Shown here: in pieces, positions 26,740 through 37,030 of the stretch
Position numbering within the stretch: position 1 is the stretch's first letter
How the letters are laid out: each line of letters opens with the position of its first letter
Assembly: GCA_030690365.1 (NCBI GenBank)
Contig: JAUYGX010000023.1
Span: 1 to 64,000 of the forward strand
Length of the DNA stretch: 64,000 bases
Direction of reading: 5' to 3'
DNA from: Bacteroidales bacterium
Lineage (GTDB): Bacteria; Bacteroidota; Bacteroidia; Bacteroidales; F082
Program-made: the position numbers and the translations under genes
Notes under the pieces: model-generated
Seen by the model: only the letters and a program-made list of their open reading frames with translations
What the model was told of the DNA's origin: nothing
The model's database searches: none

Positions 26740-28086
26740 CTAATCGTGTCGTAAACTCTCCACCGGATCTTGTTCAGCAGCTTTGCGGGCAGGCAAATAA
26801 CCAAAGATGATACCTACCGAGGCAGCCACGCCAAACGAAAGTACGATGGACCAAAACGACACAATAGTGAGAATATCCGTTGACAAAGTGATGACTTTGG
26901 CCATGATAACCCCCAGCACCACACCGATAACACCTCCTGTAATGCTGATAAAGGTGGCTTCCGAGAGAAACTGAAATACAATATCACGGCGGGTAGCCCC
27001 GGTAGCACGACGCACACCGATCTCACGGATACGTTCCATAACCGAGGCCAGCATGATATTCATAATCCCAATACCTCCTACCACCAAAGAGATACCCGCA
27101 ATGGCTCCCAGTACGATATTAAAAATATCCTTGGTCTTTTGTTCCTGTTTTAACAGCAACTCCGGTATGGTAATATCAAAATCGTCCACACCCTGATGGC
27201 GGCGGGTAAGCATCGCTTTGATGGCAGTAGCCGTAGACGAAAGCTGACTGCTTTCTTTTACCTGCACTACGATTTTGTCCAACTGGTTTTCAGAATCCGT
27301 AGTGCCACCCGAATTAAAGGAAATGGCTCCTCCCCCAAAAAAGATAATTTCGTTACCGCCCATCAAACTTGACTGATTGATGAGGGATCGGTCCTTGAAA
27401 CGCAAAAGCAGTGTTTTGATGGGGGCGAAAACACTCTTGCTGTAGTTGCTCACGCCCATGGATTCGGCTTTTTCGTCCACCTGAACACCCTTTAGAACGC
27501 CAACCACCTCCAGCCAGATACTACCGCATTTGATGCTTTTCCCGACAGGATCTTCATTGGGAAATAATTTCCCTGCTACTTCAGGGCCAATTACACAAAC
27601 AGGTGCACCCATATCCTGTTGCCGGTCGCTAAAACCAATACCTATCCTCATTTCCTGATTAAATACCGCAAAATAGTCGGCTGTAACGCCGGAAAGATCG
27701 ACATTAAGTTTTTTCCCGCTGCGGATGGCCATGGTGGGATAAATGACTTCGGGACTTACTACCGCCACTGTGGGCAACGAACGCTCAATGTTTTCGGCAT
27801 CTTTGAGGGTAAGACCAGGTGAATATTTCTTGCTCATTGATTTCTCATCACTCTCTTCATCGGTGGAGTTTGGGTCATCGAGCAATTTGGGTGTAACCAC
27901 AATGTTGTTGAGGCCCACCAGCTTTATCTGGTCGAGAATTTCCTGCCGTGCGCCATTCCCGATGGCCATCATGGCGATTACCGCCGCCACCCCGAAGATA
28001 ATCCCTAGAGCGGTGAGGATGGACCTGAATTTATTGGCAAAAACGGCGTCCAGCGATAGCGTAAGTATTTGCAGATATCTTTCCAA
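26740..28086 (-). CDS. MacB-type ABC transporter permease (FtsX fold)
   Basis: A 448-residue inner-membrane protein. An N-terminal TM helix (residues 20-45, FRSILTALGIIFGVAAVIAMMAIGNGA) precedes a MacB-type periplasmic core domain (about 50-320). Three C-terminal helices form the FtsX domain (LGAIAGISLVVGGIGIMNIMLASVMERIREIGVRRATGA, then two more) ending ARKAAEQDPVESLRHD. Unlike E. coli MacB it has no fused ATPase. The adaptor gene lies 11 bases upstream in the same operon. These tripartite mechanotransmission exporters carry macrolides, peptides or lipoproteins out of the periplasm. No ATP-binding cassette gene is nearby, so it must be encoded elsewhere. Confidence 0.9.
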   Translation of the reverse strand: MERYLQILTLSLDAVFANKFRSILTALGIIFGVAAVIAMMAIGNGARQEILDQIKLVGLNNIVVTPKLLDDPNSTDEESDEKSMSKKYSPGLTLKDAENIERSLPTVAVVSPEVIYPTMAIRSGKKLNVDLSGVTADYFAVFNQEMRIGIGFSDRQQDMGAPVCVIGPEVAGKLFPNEDPVGKSIKCGSIWLEVVGVLKGVQVDEKAESMGVSNYSKSVFAPIKTLLLRFKDRSLINQSSLMGGNEIIFFGGGAISFNSGGTTDSENQLDKIVVQVKESSQLSSTATAIKAMLTRRHQGVDDFDITIPELLLKQEQKTKDIFNIVLGAIAGISLVVGGIGIMNIMLASVMERIREIGVRRATGATRRDIVFQFLSEATFISITGGVIGVVLGVIMAKVITLSTDILTIVSFWSIVLSFGVAASVGIIFGYLPARKAAEQDPVESLRHD

Positions 28087-28097
28087 AGCTTGTTTTT

Positions 28098-29486
28098 TTA
28101 ACTGGTTCTTTTCTGAGGGCCCTGTCCACCACCTTTACCCTTTTTTCCACCGGGACCACCGGGTCGTTTGCCTTGTCGCACTTTCCGGTAATCAACCGTA
28201 TCTTTCTCTTTTTTTTCAACCTTAAACTTGTCGAGCATATCCCGATCGAGTCTTTTCAGGGACCATTTGTCAGCATTTTCGGGTGGAATAAGATAAACTT
28301 CATCCCCTTCGTCAAGTCCGGCTAAAATAATGATATCAGTCTCACTGCTTTTACCTGAAATTACTTGTTGCCGTTTCCCCGAATGGGAATAGACAAATGA
28401 TACCGAATCGATGGTGTTGAGTGCTTCGATAGGGATGTAAAGTGCAGAATCGATTACCTCGGTTATAATGGAGTTTTTGGTTGTCATAGAAGGTCGCAGA
28501 ATGGAGTCGTAACCATCAATGGTGATCATCACCTCAAAGACTTTGGCATTGGAGTTGCGCATTTGCTCGCCCATATTGGCCACATCGCGGATCTGCCCGG
28601 TAAAGCTTTTATCCGGGAATGCATCGATGGCCACAATGGCTTCCTGCCCGGCTTTTACCTTGCTGATATCAATTTCGTTCACATAGGTACGTGAGTTCAT
28701 CGCACTCAGGTTCGGCAATGTGGCAACAACATTCTCCCAACTGCTGATCTGGTCGCCGATACCCAGTTTTTGTCCGTTCCAGTCGCGTTTATAATTTACC
28801 ATCCCTGATTTTGGGGCATTGATGATAAATTCGCTTTTCAGCTCCACAAACTCGTTGAGCACACGGCGTGCTTTCTCCAGATTGGTGGCCACCTCCCTCA
28901 TATTGGCGACCGACTGTTGCTGTTTGATGTCGTAGTTTTCGAGGGTTTGATTATAACTGCGTTCGGTTTGTTCGAGGTCGATTTTTACCTGGCGCTGTGT
29001 GGCCGGTGGCTCGTAAAGCGATTGATCGACAATAATTTGTTTTTCTTCTTTCTGATACTGAAGATTCACGAGTTCATCGCGTGCACTGCGCAGGGTGAGG
29101 GTGGTGTCGAGTTGTGTTTTGATGAACTGTGTTTCGAGTTTCTCCACTTCCAGCTCTTGATCACGAATTTGGTTTTCAAGGTCGCTACGGTCGATGGTGG
29201 CCACCCACTGACCCGAATCGACGACGGTACCATCGGGAACGATGTCTTCGATGGTGTAACGGTGGATACGCGCATTGCGGAGCCCGTTGGCATTGGGTCC
29301 CATGATATTTTCGCTGCTGCGGGCTTCAAGTTCACCTGTAGTGGTGACTTCAATCACAAATTCCCCACGCTTTGCCTTGACACTGATGGTGTTATCGGCG
29401 ACTACATTACTTGTTGAAAAGTACCAGATGAGTGCAAGAGCGGCTATCGCCAGACCCACCAGGATAAGTGTGTTTTTACGTTTCAT
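28098..29486 (-). CDS. HlyD/MacA-like adaptor for the ABC permease
   Basis: About 462 residues. The N-terminal TM anchor is at residues 5-24 (LILVGLAIAALALIWYF). Biotinyl-lipoyl halves are seen at about 35-90 (VTTTGELEARSS, DIVPDGTVVDSGQWVATID) and 220-260 (FIINAPKSGMVNYKRDWNGQKLGIGDQI), separated by a long coiled coil (about 95-215). Barrel domains follow, and an unusual basic Gly/Pro-rich tail of about 25 residues (GKRPGGPGGKKGKGGGQG) closes the protein. It should link the permease at 26740 to a TolC-type duct. ATG 29492 is an alternative start. A -7-like TACCTTTA is at 29510-29517. Confidence 0.88.
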   Translation of the reverse strand: MKRKNTLILVGLAIAALALIWYFSTSNVVADNTISVKAKRGEFVIEVTTTGELEARSSENIMGPNANGLRNARIHRYTIEDIVPDGTVVDSGQWVATIDRSDLENQIRDQELEVEKLETQFIKTQLDTTLTLRSARDELVNLQYQKEEKQIIVDQSLYEPPATQRQVKIDLEQTERSYNQTLENYDIKQQQSVANMREVATNLEKARRVLNEFVELKSEFIINAPKSGMVNYKRDWNGQKLGIGDQISSWENVVATLPNLSAMNSRTYVNEIDISKVKAGQEAIVAIDAFPDKSFTGQIRDVANMGEQMRNSNAKVFEVMITIDGYDSILRPSMTTKNSIITEVIDSALYIPIEALNTIDSVSFVYSHSGKRQQVISGKSSETDIIILAGLDEGDEVYLIPPENADKWSLKRLDRDMLDKFKVEKKEKDTVDYRKVRQGKRPGGPGGKKGKGGGQGPQKRTS

Positions 29487-29509
29487 TGGCATACCTAAAA
29501 ATAAGCTGG

Positions 29510-29517
29510 TAAAGGTA
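29510..29517 (-). promoter_or_regulatory. Imperfect -7 element for the ABC adaptor-permease operon
   Basis: TACCTTTA on the minus strand matches seven of the eight TAnnTTTG positions, 23 bases before the adaptor start. Confidence 0.4.
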
Positions 29518-29614
29518 AACATGTGTTTGGGATTTACAACGTGTTTTGGGGAAGATTGTTGTGGGAAATCTACGGGAGACCATATGTTACATCACACCTT
29601 CGGATTTCAGGTAA

Positions 29615-31231
<1,617 letters not shown>

Positions 31232-31260
31232 TATAAACAAATTAATCATAAAACAGAAGA

Positions 31261-33273
31261 ATGAAAAATATTGCCAAAACTATTCTTGTGATCCTGGTGG
31301 CGATTTATGCCAACACGATAACAGCCCAAAGTTCTCTTGATAAAAAAACACTGGTCGCCATTGGCAACGAATCCGTAACCGTGGGTGAGTTTATGAAGGT
31401 TTATCAAAAAAACAATGCCCTTTCTGACACCACCTACCGCGAATCGGTAAAGGAGTATCTGGATCTGTTTATCAACTTTAAGTTAAAGGTGATGGAGGCC
31501 GAAGCGCTGAAAATGGATACTGCGTCGACATTTGTTAAAGAGTTGGAAGGCTATCGCACCCAATTGGCCAAGCCGTATTTTGTTGATGAAAGCGTGAATG
31601 AAGCCCTTTTACAGGAAGCTTATAACCGCGAATTGAATGACATTCGCGCAAGCCACATCCTGATTATGGTGGATGAAAATTCCAGACCTGAAGATACCTT
31701 GACAGCATATAAAAAGGTGATGAATATCAGGGAGGAAATACTTTCTGGAAAAAAAACATTTGCCGAAGCAGCCATGGAATACAGCGACGACCAGAGTGCC
31801 AACGATCGGGAAGCCGTTCAGGGCCAATCAGGTTTCAGACCAGGCAACAAAGGCGACCTGGGATATTTCACCGTATTTAATATGGTGTACCCTTTTGAGT
31901 CGGCAGCTTATAACACCCCTGCGGGTGAAATTTCGATGCCGGTGCGTAGCCGTTTTGGCTATCATTTGGTGAAGGTGACCGATAAACGTGATGCCATGGG
32001 CGTGGCCGAAGTAGCTCACATTTTTGTAGCCGTTCGTCCTGAAGCCACCGAAGAAGATGCAGCTCGCAAGACAGAGAAAATCAACAACATATACCAGAAA
32101 ATACAGGAAGGCATGACCTTTGAAGAGGCGGTAAAAGAATATTCAGAAGACAAAGGATCGTTACAAAACGAAGGCAAACTCAGCAAATTTACCTCCAGCC
32201 GTGTGGTTCCTGAGTTTGTTTTGGTGGTCGACAGCCTTAAAGTTGGTGAAGTGGCTCCTCCGGTACGCACTCTTTACGGATACCACATTATCAAGCTGAT
32301 CAGCCGCGAAACCCCCGGCACTTTTGCAGATGAATCTGCCCAGCTTAAAGAGCGTGTGACCAAGGATCAGCGCAGCCACAAAAGCGAAGATGCTGTGATT
32401 GCCTCTATAAAAAAAGACAATAAATTTAAGACCTATCCTAAAAACAAGGATGCCGTAATAGCCGCCATGGACACCACTATTCTGGCTGGGACATTTGATT
32501 CAAAGGCATTTAAGGCAATGACCAATCCTGTGATGAAACTGGGCAAAACGGAATACACCCAGGCCGATTTCGCTCACTATGCAGAAAAAAACCAGAAGAA
32601 AACCGAAAAGGTGGACAAAGACATCTATGCAAACCAGTTGTTCGATCAGTTTGTGAATGCCAGCTGCCTGGATTATATGGATCAACGACTCGAAACCATG
32701 TATCCTGATTTCAAGGATTTGATGAAAGAATACCACGACGGCATCCTGTTGTTCAACCTAACTGATGAAGAAGTATGGTCGAAAGCGGTAAAAGATACTT
32801 TAGGGCTTCAACAATTTTTTGACAACCACCACGACAACTATCGTTTTGGAGAGCGTGTGGATGCTACCGTTTACAAAATCCGTAACAAAAAGGACGCCGA
32901 CAAGGTAGCCACCCTGATTGCCGAAAGCGACAACGATGGCGATCTGGCCAAAGCCCTCGACCGCGACAGCATTAAGAGTGTACGTATGACCCCTGGCAAA
33001 TTTGAACAGGGTACCGACAACTACATTGATGCCGTTGAATGGAAACCCGGCGTCACAGGTCCCATAAAATCGGACGTGGAAGACCTGGTGGTTTTTGTCA
33101 AGATCAGAGAGGTAATCCCACCCCAGGCTAAAGAACTCAAAGAAGCCCGTGGATTGGTTACTGCCGACTATCAGACCTATCTTGAGAAGGCCTGGATCGA
33201 ACAATTAAAAGAAAAATATCCCGTTGTTGTCAACAAGGAAGTACTGGAGCTATTGCTCAATAAATCCAATTAA
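31261..33273 (+). CDS. Periplasmic peptidyl-prolyl isomerase with two parvulin domains
   Basis: A 670-residue exported foldase of the SurA/PpiD group. Residues 1-22 are a signal peptide (ILVILVAIYANTITAQ). The N-terminal chaperone part is helical (about 25-120). Parvulin 1 is at about 125-235 (ASHILIMVDENS, GDLGYFTVFNMVYPFE, FGYHLVKVTD), and parvulin 2 at about 240-350 (VAHIFVAVRPEA, SKFTSSRVVPEFV, YGYHIIKL). About 320 further residues form a C-terminal helical/mixed region seen in large Bacteroidota members. It should help outer-membrane proteins fold in the periplasm. It lies between guaB and a lipoprotein with a related N-domain. Confidence 0.9.
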   Translation: MKNIAKTILVILVAIYANTITAQSSLDKKTLVAIGNESVTVGEFMKVYQKNNALSDTTYRESVKEYLDLFINFKLKVMEAEALKMDTASTFVKELEGYRTQLAKPYFVDESVNEALLQEAYNRELNDIRASHILIMVDENSRPEDTLTAYKKVMNIREEILSGKKTFAEAAMEYSDDQSANDREAVQGQSGFRPGNKGDLGYFTVFNMVYPFESAAYNTPAGEISMPVRSRFGYHLVKVTDKRDAMGVAEVAHIFVAVRPEATEEDAARKTEKINNIYQKIQEGMTFEEAVKEYSEDKGSLQNEGKLSKFTSSRVVPEFVLVVDSLKVGEVAPPVRTLYGYHIIKLISRETPGTFADESAQLKERVTKDQRSHKSEDAVIASIKKDNKFKTYPKNKDAVIAAMDTTILAGTFDSKAFKAMTNPVMKLGKTEYTQADFAHYAEKNQKKTEKVDKDIYANQLFDQFVNASCLDYMDQRLETMYPDFKDLMKEYHDGILLFNLTDEEVWSKAVKDTLGLQQFFDNHHDNYRFGERVDATVYKIRNKKDADKVATLIAESDNDGDLAKALDRDSIKSVRMTPGKFEQGTDNYIDAVEWKPGVTGPIKSDVEDLVVFVKIREVIPPQAKELKEARGLVTADYQTYLEKAWIEQLKEKYPVVVNKEVLELLLNKSN

Positions 33274-33298
33274 TATATCATCATTTTTTATATAAGCT

Positions 33299-34186
33299 AT
33301 GACTATGAACCAGTTTGTATTCCGGCATTTCTCAACCACCAGCGTGCTTTTGTTGATGGTGGGGGTGATGTTTATTTCGGGATGCAACCTGGTTTCTATG
33401 AAACAAAACGAAAGTCCGGTGCTGGCTCAGGTAGAAGGAGAATACCTGTTTTTGAGCGATCTGACGGGGGTTGTCCCCCAGGGGATTTCACATTCCGACA
33501 GCATTGCCCTGGCCAAAAACTTTATAAACAACTGGGTTAAAAACCGGCTGATGATTGCTCAGGCAGAGCGCAACCTGACTGAAGAACAACTGGATTTCTC
33601 AAAACAATTGAAAGACTACCGCAACTCGTTGGTAATCTATCACTACGAAACCATGCTGATCAATCAGGAACTCGACACCATCGTCACCGATGATCAAATC
33701 ATGAGCTATTATCAATCGCATCTGAACGATTTTGAGTTGAAGGAAAATATCCTTCGCGCCTACTATGCCATCGTCAATAGCGAAACCCCGCTACTCGACT
33801 CCGTTCAAACCTTATTCGAATTGCCCGATTCCATCGCAGTGGATTCCTTGTTGCATTTTGAGAACCACGACGACATGCTTTCGTTATCGGTAGATACCAG
33901 TTTCTGGATGAGTTTCTATCAGTTCCAGCAAATCATTCCCATTGAATCATACAATCAGGAATTGTTTTTAAAAAATAACCGGCTAATACATCTGGTGGAA
34001 AACAATATGGACATTTTGGTAAAAGTGGTCAATTTTAAAATTAAAGACGACATCTCCCCACTTGAGGTTGAACGGCAGGATATCAGGCACATCATCATCA
34101 ACCAACGAAAGGTGAGGTTAATAAAAAAAGTACGCGAGGATATATACAATAAAGCGCTGTACAACAACGATTTTGAGATATATTAG
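33299..34186 (+). CDS. SurA-N-like lipoprotein lacking a parvulin domain
   Basis: A 295-residue protein with a lipoprotein signal: the hydrophobic run VLLLMVGVMFISGC ends in the lipid-modified Cys. Residues about 40-150 resemble the SurA/PpiD N-terminal chaperone domain (VLAQVEGEYLFLSDL, FINNWVKNRLMIAQAERNLTEEQ, VTDDQIMSYYQSHLNDFEL). The following segment, where a parvulin domain would lie, lacks the GDLG and FGYH motifs; the C-terminus (EVERQDIRHIIINQRKVRLIKKVRED) is the closing SurA-like helix. It is therefore likely a membrane-attached chaperone without isomerase activity. It sits 25 bases after the two-parvulin gene and 129 before surA. MNQ at 33305 is an alternative start. Confidence 0.82.
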   Translation: MTMNQFVFRHFSTTSVLLLMVGVMFISGCNLVSMKQNESPVLAQVEGEYLFLSDLTGVVPQGISHSDSIALAKNFINNWVKNRLMIAQAERNLTEEQLDFSKQLKDYRNSLVIYHYETMLINQELDTIVTDDQIMSYYQSHLNDFELKENILRAYYAIVNSETPLLDSVQTLFELPDSIAVDSLLHFENHDDMLSLSVDTSFWMSFYQFQQIIPIESYNQELFLKNNRLIHLVENNMDILVKVVNFKIKDDISPLEVERQDIRHIIINQRKVRLIKKVREDIYNKALYNNDFEIY

Positions 34187-34315
34187 GGGCGTTTAAATAC
34201 ATAATTCCCACGGTTACCCTTTAGTAGTTAAGTGGGGATGAAATAAAAGTTAATTGGTGGTACAACTTGATATGTGTACCTGATGACGAAAATAACAATA
34301 TTATACCATTCAAAG

Positions 34316-35695
34316 ATGAATTTAAAAAATAAGGTACAGAAGTTTTCAGGCATTAATCTCATAGGGCTGGTTTGTCTGATGGCAGGTCTCTCGTTGACGA
34401 CAACGGCACAGGAATCGCAGGTAATCGACCAGGTAGTGGCAGTGGTAGGAAAAAGCGTTATCCTGGAATCGGATATCCAAAACCAGTACCTTAACTACCG
34501 AAGCCAGGGTGGTATTGTAGGTTCAGCCACCGAAGTCAGGTGCAGCATACTGGAAGACCTGATGTACCAAAAACTCATGGTAACACAGGCAGAAGCCGAC
34601 AGCGTGATAGTAACTGACGATCAGGTAGATTCTGACCTTGAGAGGCGAATTTCCTCGTTCATCCAACAATTTGGATCGCAGGAAAAAATGGAGCAGTATT
34701 ACGGAAAAACACTCGTGGAAATAAAGAAAGAACTTCATGTGATTGTAAAAGAACAGTTGTTGGCACAACAGGTTCAAAACGACATTATTAACAATGTTAC
34801 CGTTACTCCTTCCGAAATTAAAGTCTTCTACAAAAGCATTCCGACAGATAGTATTCCGATGATCAAAACGGAATATGAGATCGCTGAAATCGTAAAAAAT
34901 CCACCCGTCAGTATCGAAGAAAAAGTACGTGTGAAAGAGCAGTTAATGGATTTGCGCAAGCGTATCCTCGAAGGAGAAAATTTCTCCACGCTGGCCATTT
35001 TATATTCAGAGGATCCGGGGTCGGCGAAAAAAGGCGGCGAGCTTGGCTTTTACGGTCGCGGACAGCTATATCCTGAATTTGAGGCTGTTGCATTTAAATT
35101 AAAGGAGGGCGAAATTTCAACTGTACTCGAAACCGAGGCTGGTTATCATATTATCCAGATGATTGAGCGCAAAGGCGATTATATCAATGTGCGACATATC
35201 CTGCTGGTTCCAAAGGTAAGCCCTGTAGATTTAATGAAAGCCAAACAGTCGCTGGACAGCATCGCCCAACTCATCAGATCCGATTCCATTACTTTTGACA
35301 AAGCAGTTGAAAAATTTTCGGATGCCGACAACAAAAATAATGGAGGCATTCTGGTAAACGAATATTCCATGGGTACCACCTTCGAGGCGGAACAACTTGA
35401 TCCGCAGGTGTCGTTTACCATCGATAAAATGAAAGTTGGCGAATTGTCGAACCCCGTCCCCATGAAAATTGATAAGCAAAAAGATGCCTACCGGCTTCTG
35501 ATGCTGAAGTCGAAGACCCAGCCTCACATTGCCAATATGCAGGACGATTATGCACGAATTCAACAATGGGCCTTGCAGGATAAACAGATGAAAGCCATCA
35601 ACAAATGGATCGACAACAAAGCCGAACATACCTACGTGCGTGTGGTGGAAGAATATAAAACCTGTCCGTTTGTGCACCAATGGATTATCAGGTAA
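34316..35695 (+). CDS. surA: SurA-like periplasmic chaperone/isomerase
   Basis: A 460-residue protein with the E. coli SurA layout. Residues 1-31 are a signal peptide ending TTTAQ. The N-domain starts IDQVVAVVGKSVILESDI and includes LEDLMYQKLMVTQAEADSV (about 35-165). Parvulin 1 covers about 170-275 (FSTLAILYSEDPGSAKKGGELGFYGRGQLYPEFE, AGYHIIQM). Parvulin 2 covers about 280-390 (NVRHILLVPKVS, NNGGILVNEY), and a C-terminal helix closes the chaperone core. It escorts unfolded outer-membrane proteins to the BAM complex. It follows two related genes and precedes moxR, suggesting a dedicated envelope-folding cluster. The ATG at 34316 gives the signal peptide; 34274 would add 14 polar residues before it. 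Confidence 0.9.
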   Translation: MNLKNKVQKFSGINLIGLVCLMAGLSLTTTAQESQVIDQVVAVVGKSVILESDIQNQYLNYRSQGGIVGSATEVRCSILEDLMYQKLMVTQAEADSVIVTDDQVDSDLERRISSFIQQFGSQEKMEQYYGKTLVEIKKELHVIVKEQLLAQQVQNDIINNVTVTPSEIKVFYKSIPTDSIPMIKTEYEIAEIVKNPPVSIEEKVRVKEQLMDLRKRILEGENFSTLAILYSEDPGSAKKGGELGFYGRGQLYPEFEAVAFKLKEGEISTVLETEAGYHIIQMIERKGDYINVRHILLVPKVSPVDLMKAKQSLDSIAQLIRSDSITFDKAVEKFSDADNKNNGGILVNEYSMGTTFEAEQLDPQVSFTIDKMKVGELSNPVPMKIDKQKDAYRLLMLKSKTQPHIANMQDDYARIQQWALQDKQMKAINKWIDNKAEHTYVRVVEEYKTCPFVHQWIIR

Positions 35696-35718
35696 ACTCA
35701 GATTTTGGAAACAGAACT

Positions 35719-36687
35719 ATGATACAATATAAAAACGATGTGGAGGCTGTTGATGCCTTTGTTGAGAAATTTAAAGAGTTAAAAAAGGAAATTGCCCGTG
35801 TAATCGTGGGTCAGGATGCGGTGGTTACCAACACCCTGATCTCCATTTTTAGCCAGGGGCATGTTTTGTTGGTAGGCGTTCCGGGATTGGCCAAAACCTT
35901 GTTGGTGAACACCATTGGTGAAGTGCTGGGGTTGAGCTACAACCGCATCCAGTTTACTCCCGACCTGATGCCTTCGGACATCATTGGAACAGAAATTCTG
36001 GATGAACACCGCAAGTTTAAATTTATCAAAGGACCTGTGTTTTCGAATATCATTTTGGCTGACGAAATCAACCGGACACCCCCAAAAACACAGGCTGCCC
36101 TCCTGGAAGCCATGCAGGAAAAGTCGGTTACCGTTGCCGGGATTAAATATCGGCTCGATACGCCTTTCTTCGTGCTGGCCACCCAGAATCCCATCGAACA
36201 GGAAGGTACCTATCCCCTTCCTGAAGCCCAGTTGGACCGCTTTATGTTTAATCTGATATTGGATTATCCTTCGTTTGAGGAAGAAATGGATGTGGTTCGC
36301 CGCACGACCACCGGCATCACCACCGAAGCAAAAAAAATACTGGATGCAGATGAGATTGCCTTTTTTCAGCAACTTGTACGCAAACTGCCCGTGGCCGACA
36401 ATGTGCTGGAATATGCGGTGGGCCTGGTAGCAAAAACACGCAAAGGTACCCCGGCCGCTCATCCATGGGCCGAGCAGTATCTGAGTTGGGGAGCCGGCCC
36501 CAGGGCTTCACAATACCTGATTATCGGGGCCAAGGCACATGCCGCTTCACGCGGAAAGTATTCACCCGATATTGAAGATGTAAAGGCGGTGGCTTTGCCC
36601 ATTCTGCGCCACCGCATTGTTCGTAACTACAAGGCCGAAGCGGAAGGTATTACCGTAGATAGGTTTATTGGAGAGATTATGGCGTAA
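35719..36687 (+). CDS. MoxR-family AAA+ ATPase
   Basis: A 322-residue chaperone-type ATPase. Walker A is GVPGLAKT, Walker B IILADEINR followed by PPKTQAALLEAMQEKSVT, sensor 1 LATQNPIEQEGTYPLPEAQLDRF, and the C-terminal lid domain is at about 225-320 with a sensor 2 Arg in GPRASQYLI. MoxR proteins insert metal cofactors or fold proteins with von Willebrand factor partners. In Bacteroidota they normally head a moxR-DUF58-bat operon; here the next 343 bases hold only repeats and then a convergent gene, so the partner genes are missing. ATG 35680, overlapping surA, is possible but less likely. Confidence 0.93.
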   Translation: MIQYKNDVEAVDAFVEKFKELKKEIARVIVGQDAVVTNTLISIFSQGHVLLVGVPGLAKTLLVNTIGEVLGLSYNRIQFTPDLMPSDIIGTEILDEHRKFKFIKGPVFSNIILADEINRTPPKTQAALLEAMQEKSVTVAGIKYRLDTPFFVLATQNPIEQEGTYPLPEAQLDRFMFNLILDYPSFEEEMDVVRRTTTGITTEAKKILDADEIAFFQQLVRKLPVADNVLEYAVGLVAKTRKGTPAAHPWAEQYLSWGAGPRASQYLIIGAKAHAASRGKYSPDIEDVKAVALPILRHRIVRNYKAEAEGITVDRFIGEIMA

Positions 36688-37030
36688 GAAAAGGGTAGTT
36701 GGAAGGTCAGATTCCTCCGCTACGTAACTCATCCTGCCGGAGTCGTTACTTCGGTCGGAAGGACAAAACAAAGGAAGTCGTTTCTCCGGTCGGAGTGACA
36801 AAAAAAGGGAGTCGTTACTTCGGTACCAATGACAACTTTTTGTAAAATGCTGTATATTAGGTTAGTGTAAAAATGGAGGTTATCAATTCCTGGGGGATTT
36901 CTCAGCGCAAGCGCTATCGAAATGACAGGGTTTTTCTTTGGTTTTTGTCATATTACTATGTGCGCTCCCTTTTTTCCGGGGGAGTTGGGTCTCGGAATGA
37001 CACCATTAGTGGAAAGACAAGAATTTTCCT
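36688..37030. other. Gene-free stretch with short repeats
   Basis: No frame here looks coding. It holds three direct copies of a 28-base word at 36741-36836 and two degenerate relatives (near 36914-36928 and 36991-37003), plus a small palindrome AGCGCAAGCGCT at 36904-36915. Convergent moxR and the type IX-secreted protein gene flank it. Confidence 0.6.
36741..36836 (+). repeat. Three direct repeats at about 35-base pitch
   Basis: Copies begin AGTCGTTACTTCGGTCGGAA at 36741, with relatives at 36776 and 36810, and each ends in a GACAA word. Spacing is 35 then 34 bases. Unit 2 differs mainly at TACT versus TTCT, and unit 3 at its middle. The reverse complement resembles the GTCATTCCGACCG words common between genes in Bacteroidota. 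Confidence 0.7.

Noticed and set aside
36741-36836. CRISPR array
   Set aside because: Only three units with gaps of about 7 bases, degenerate copies, and no cas genes in the window.
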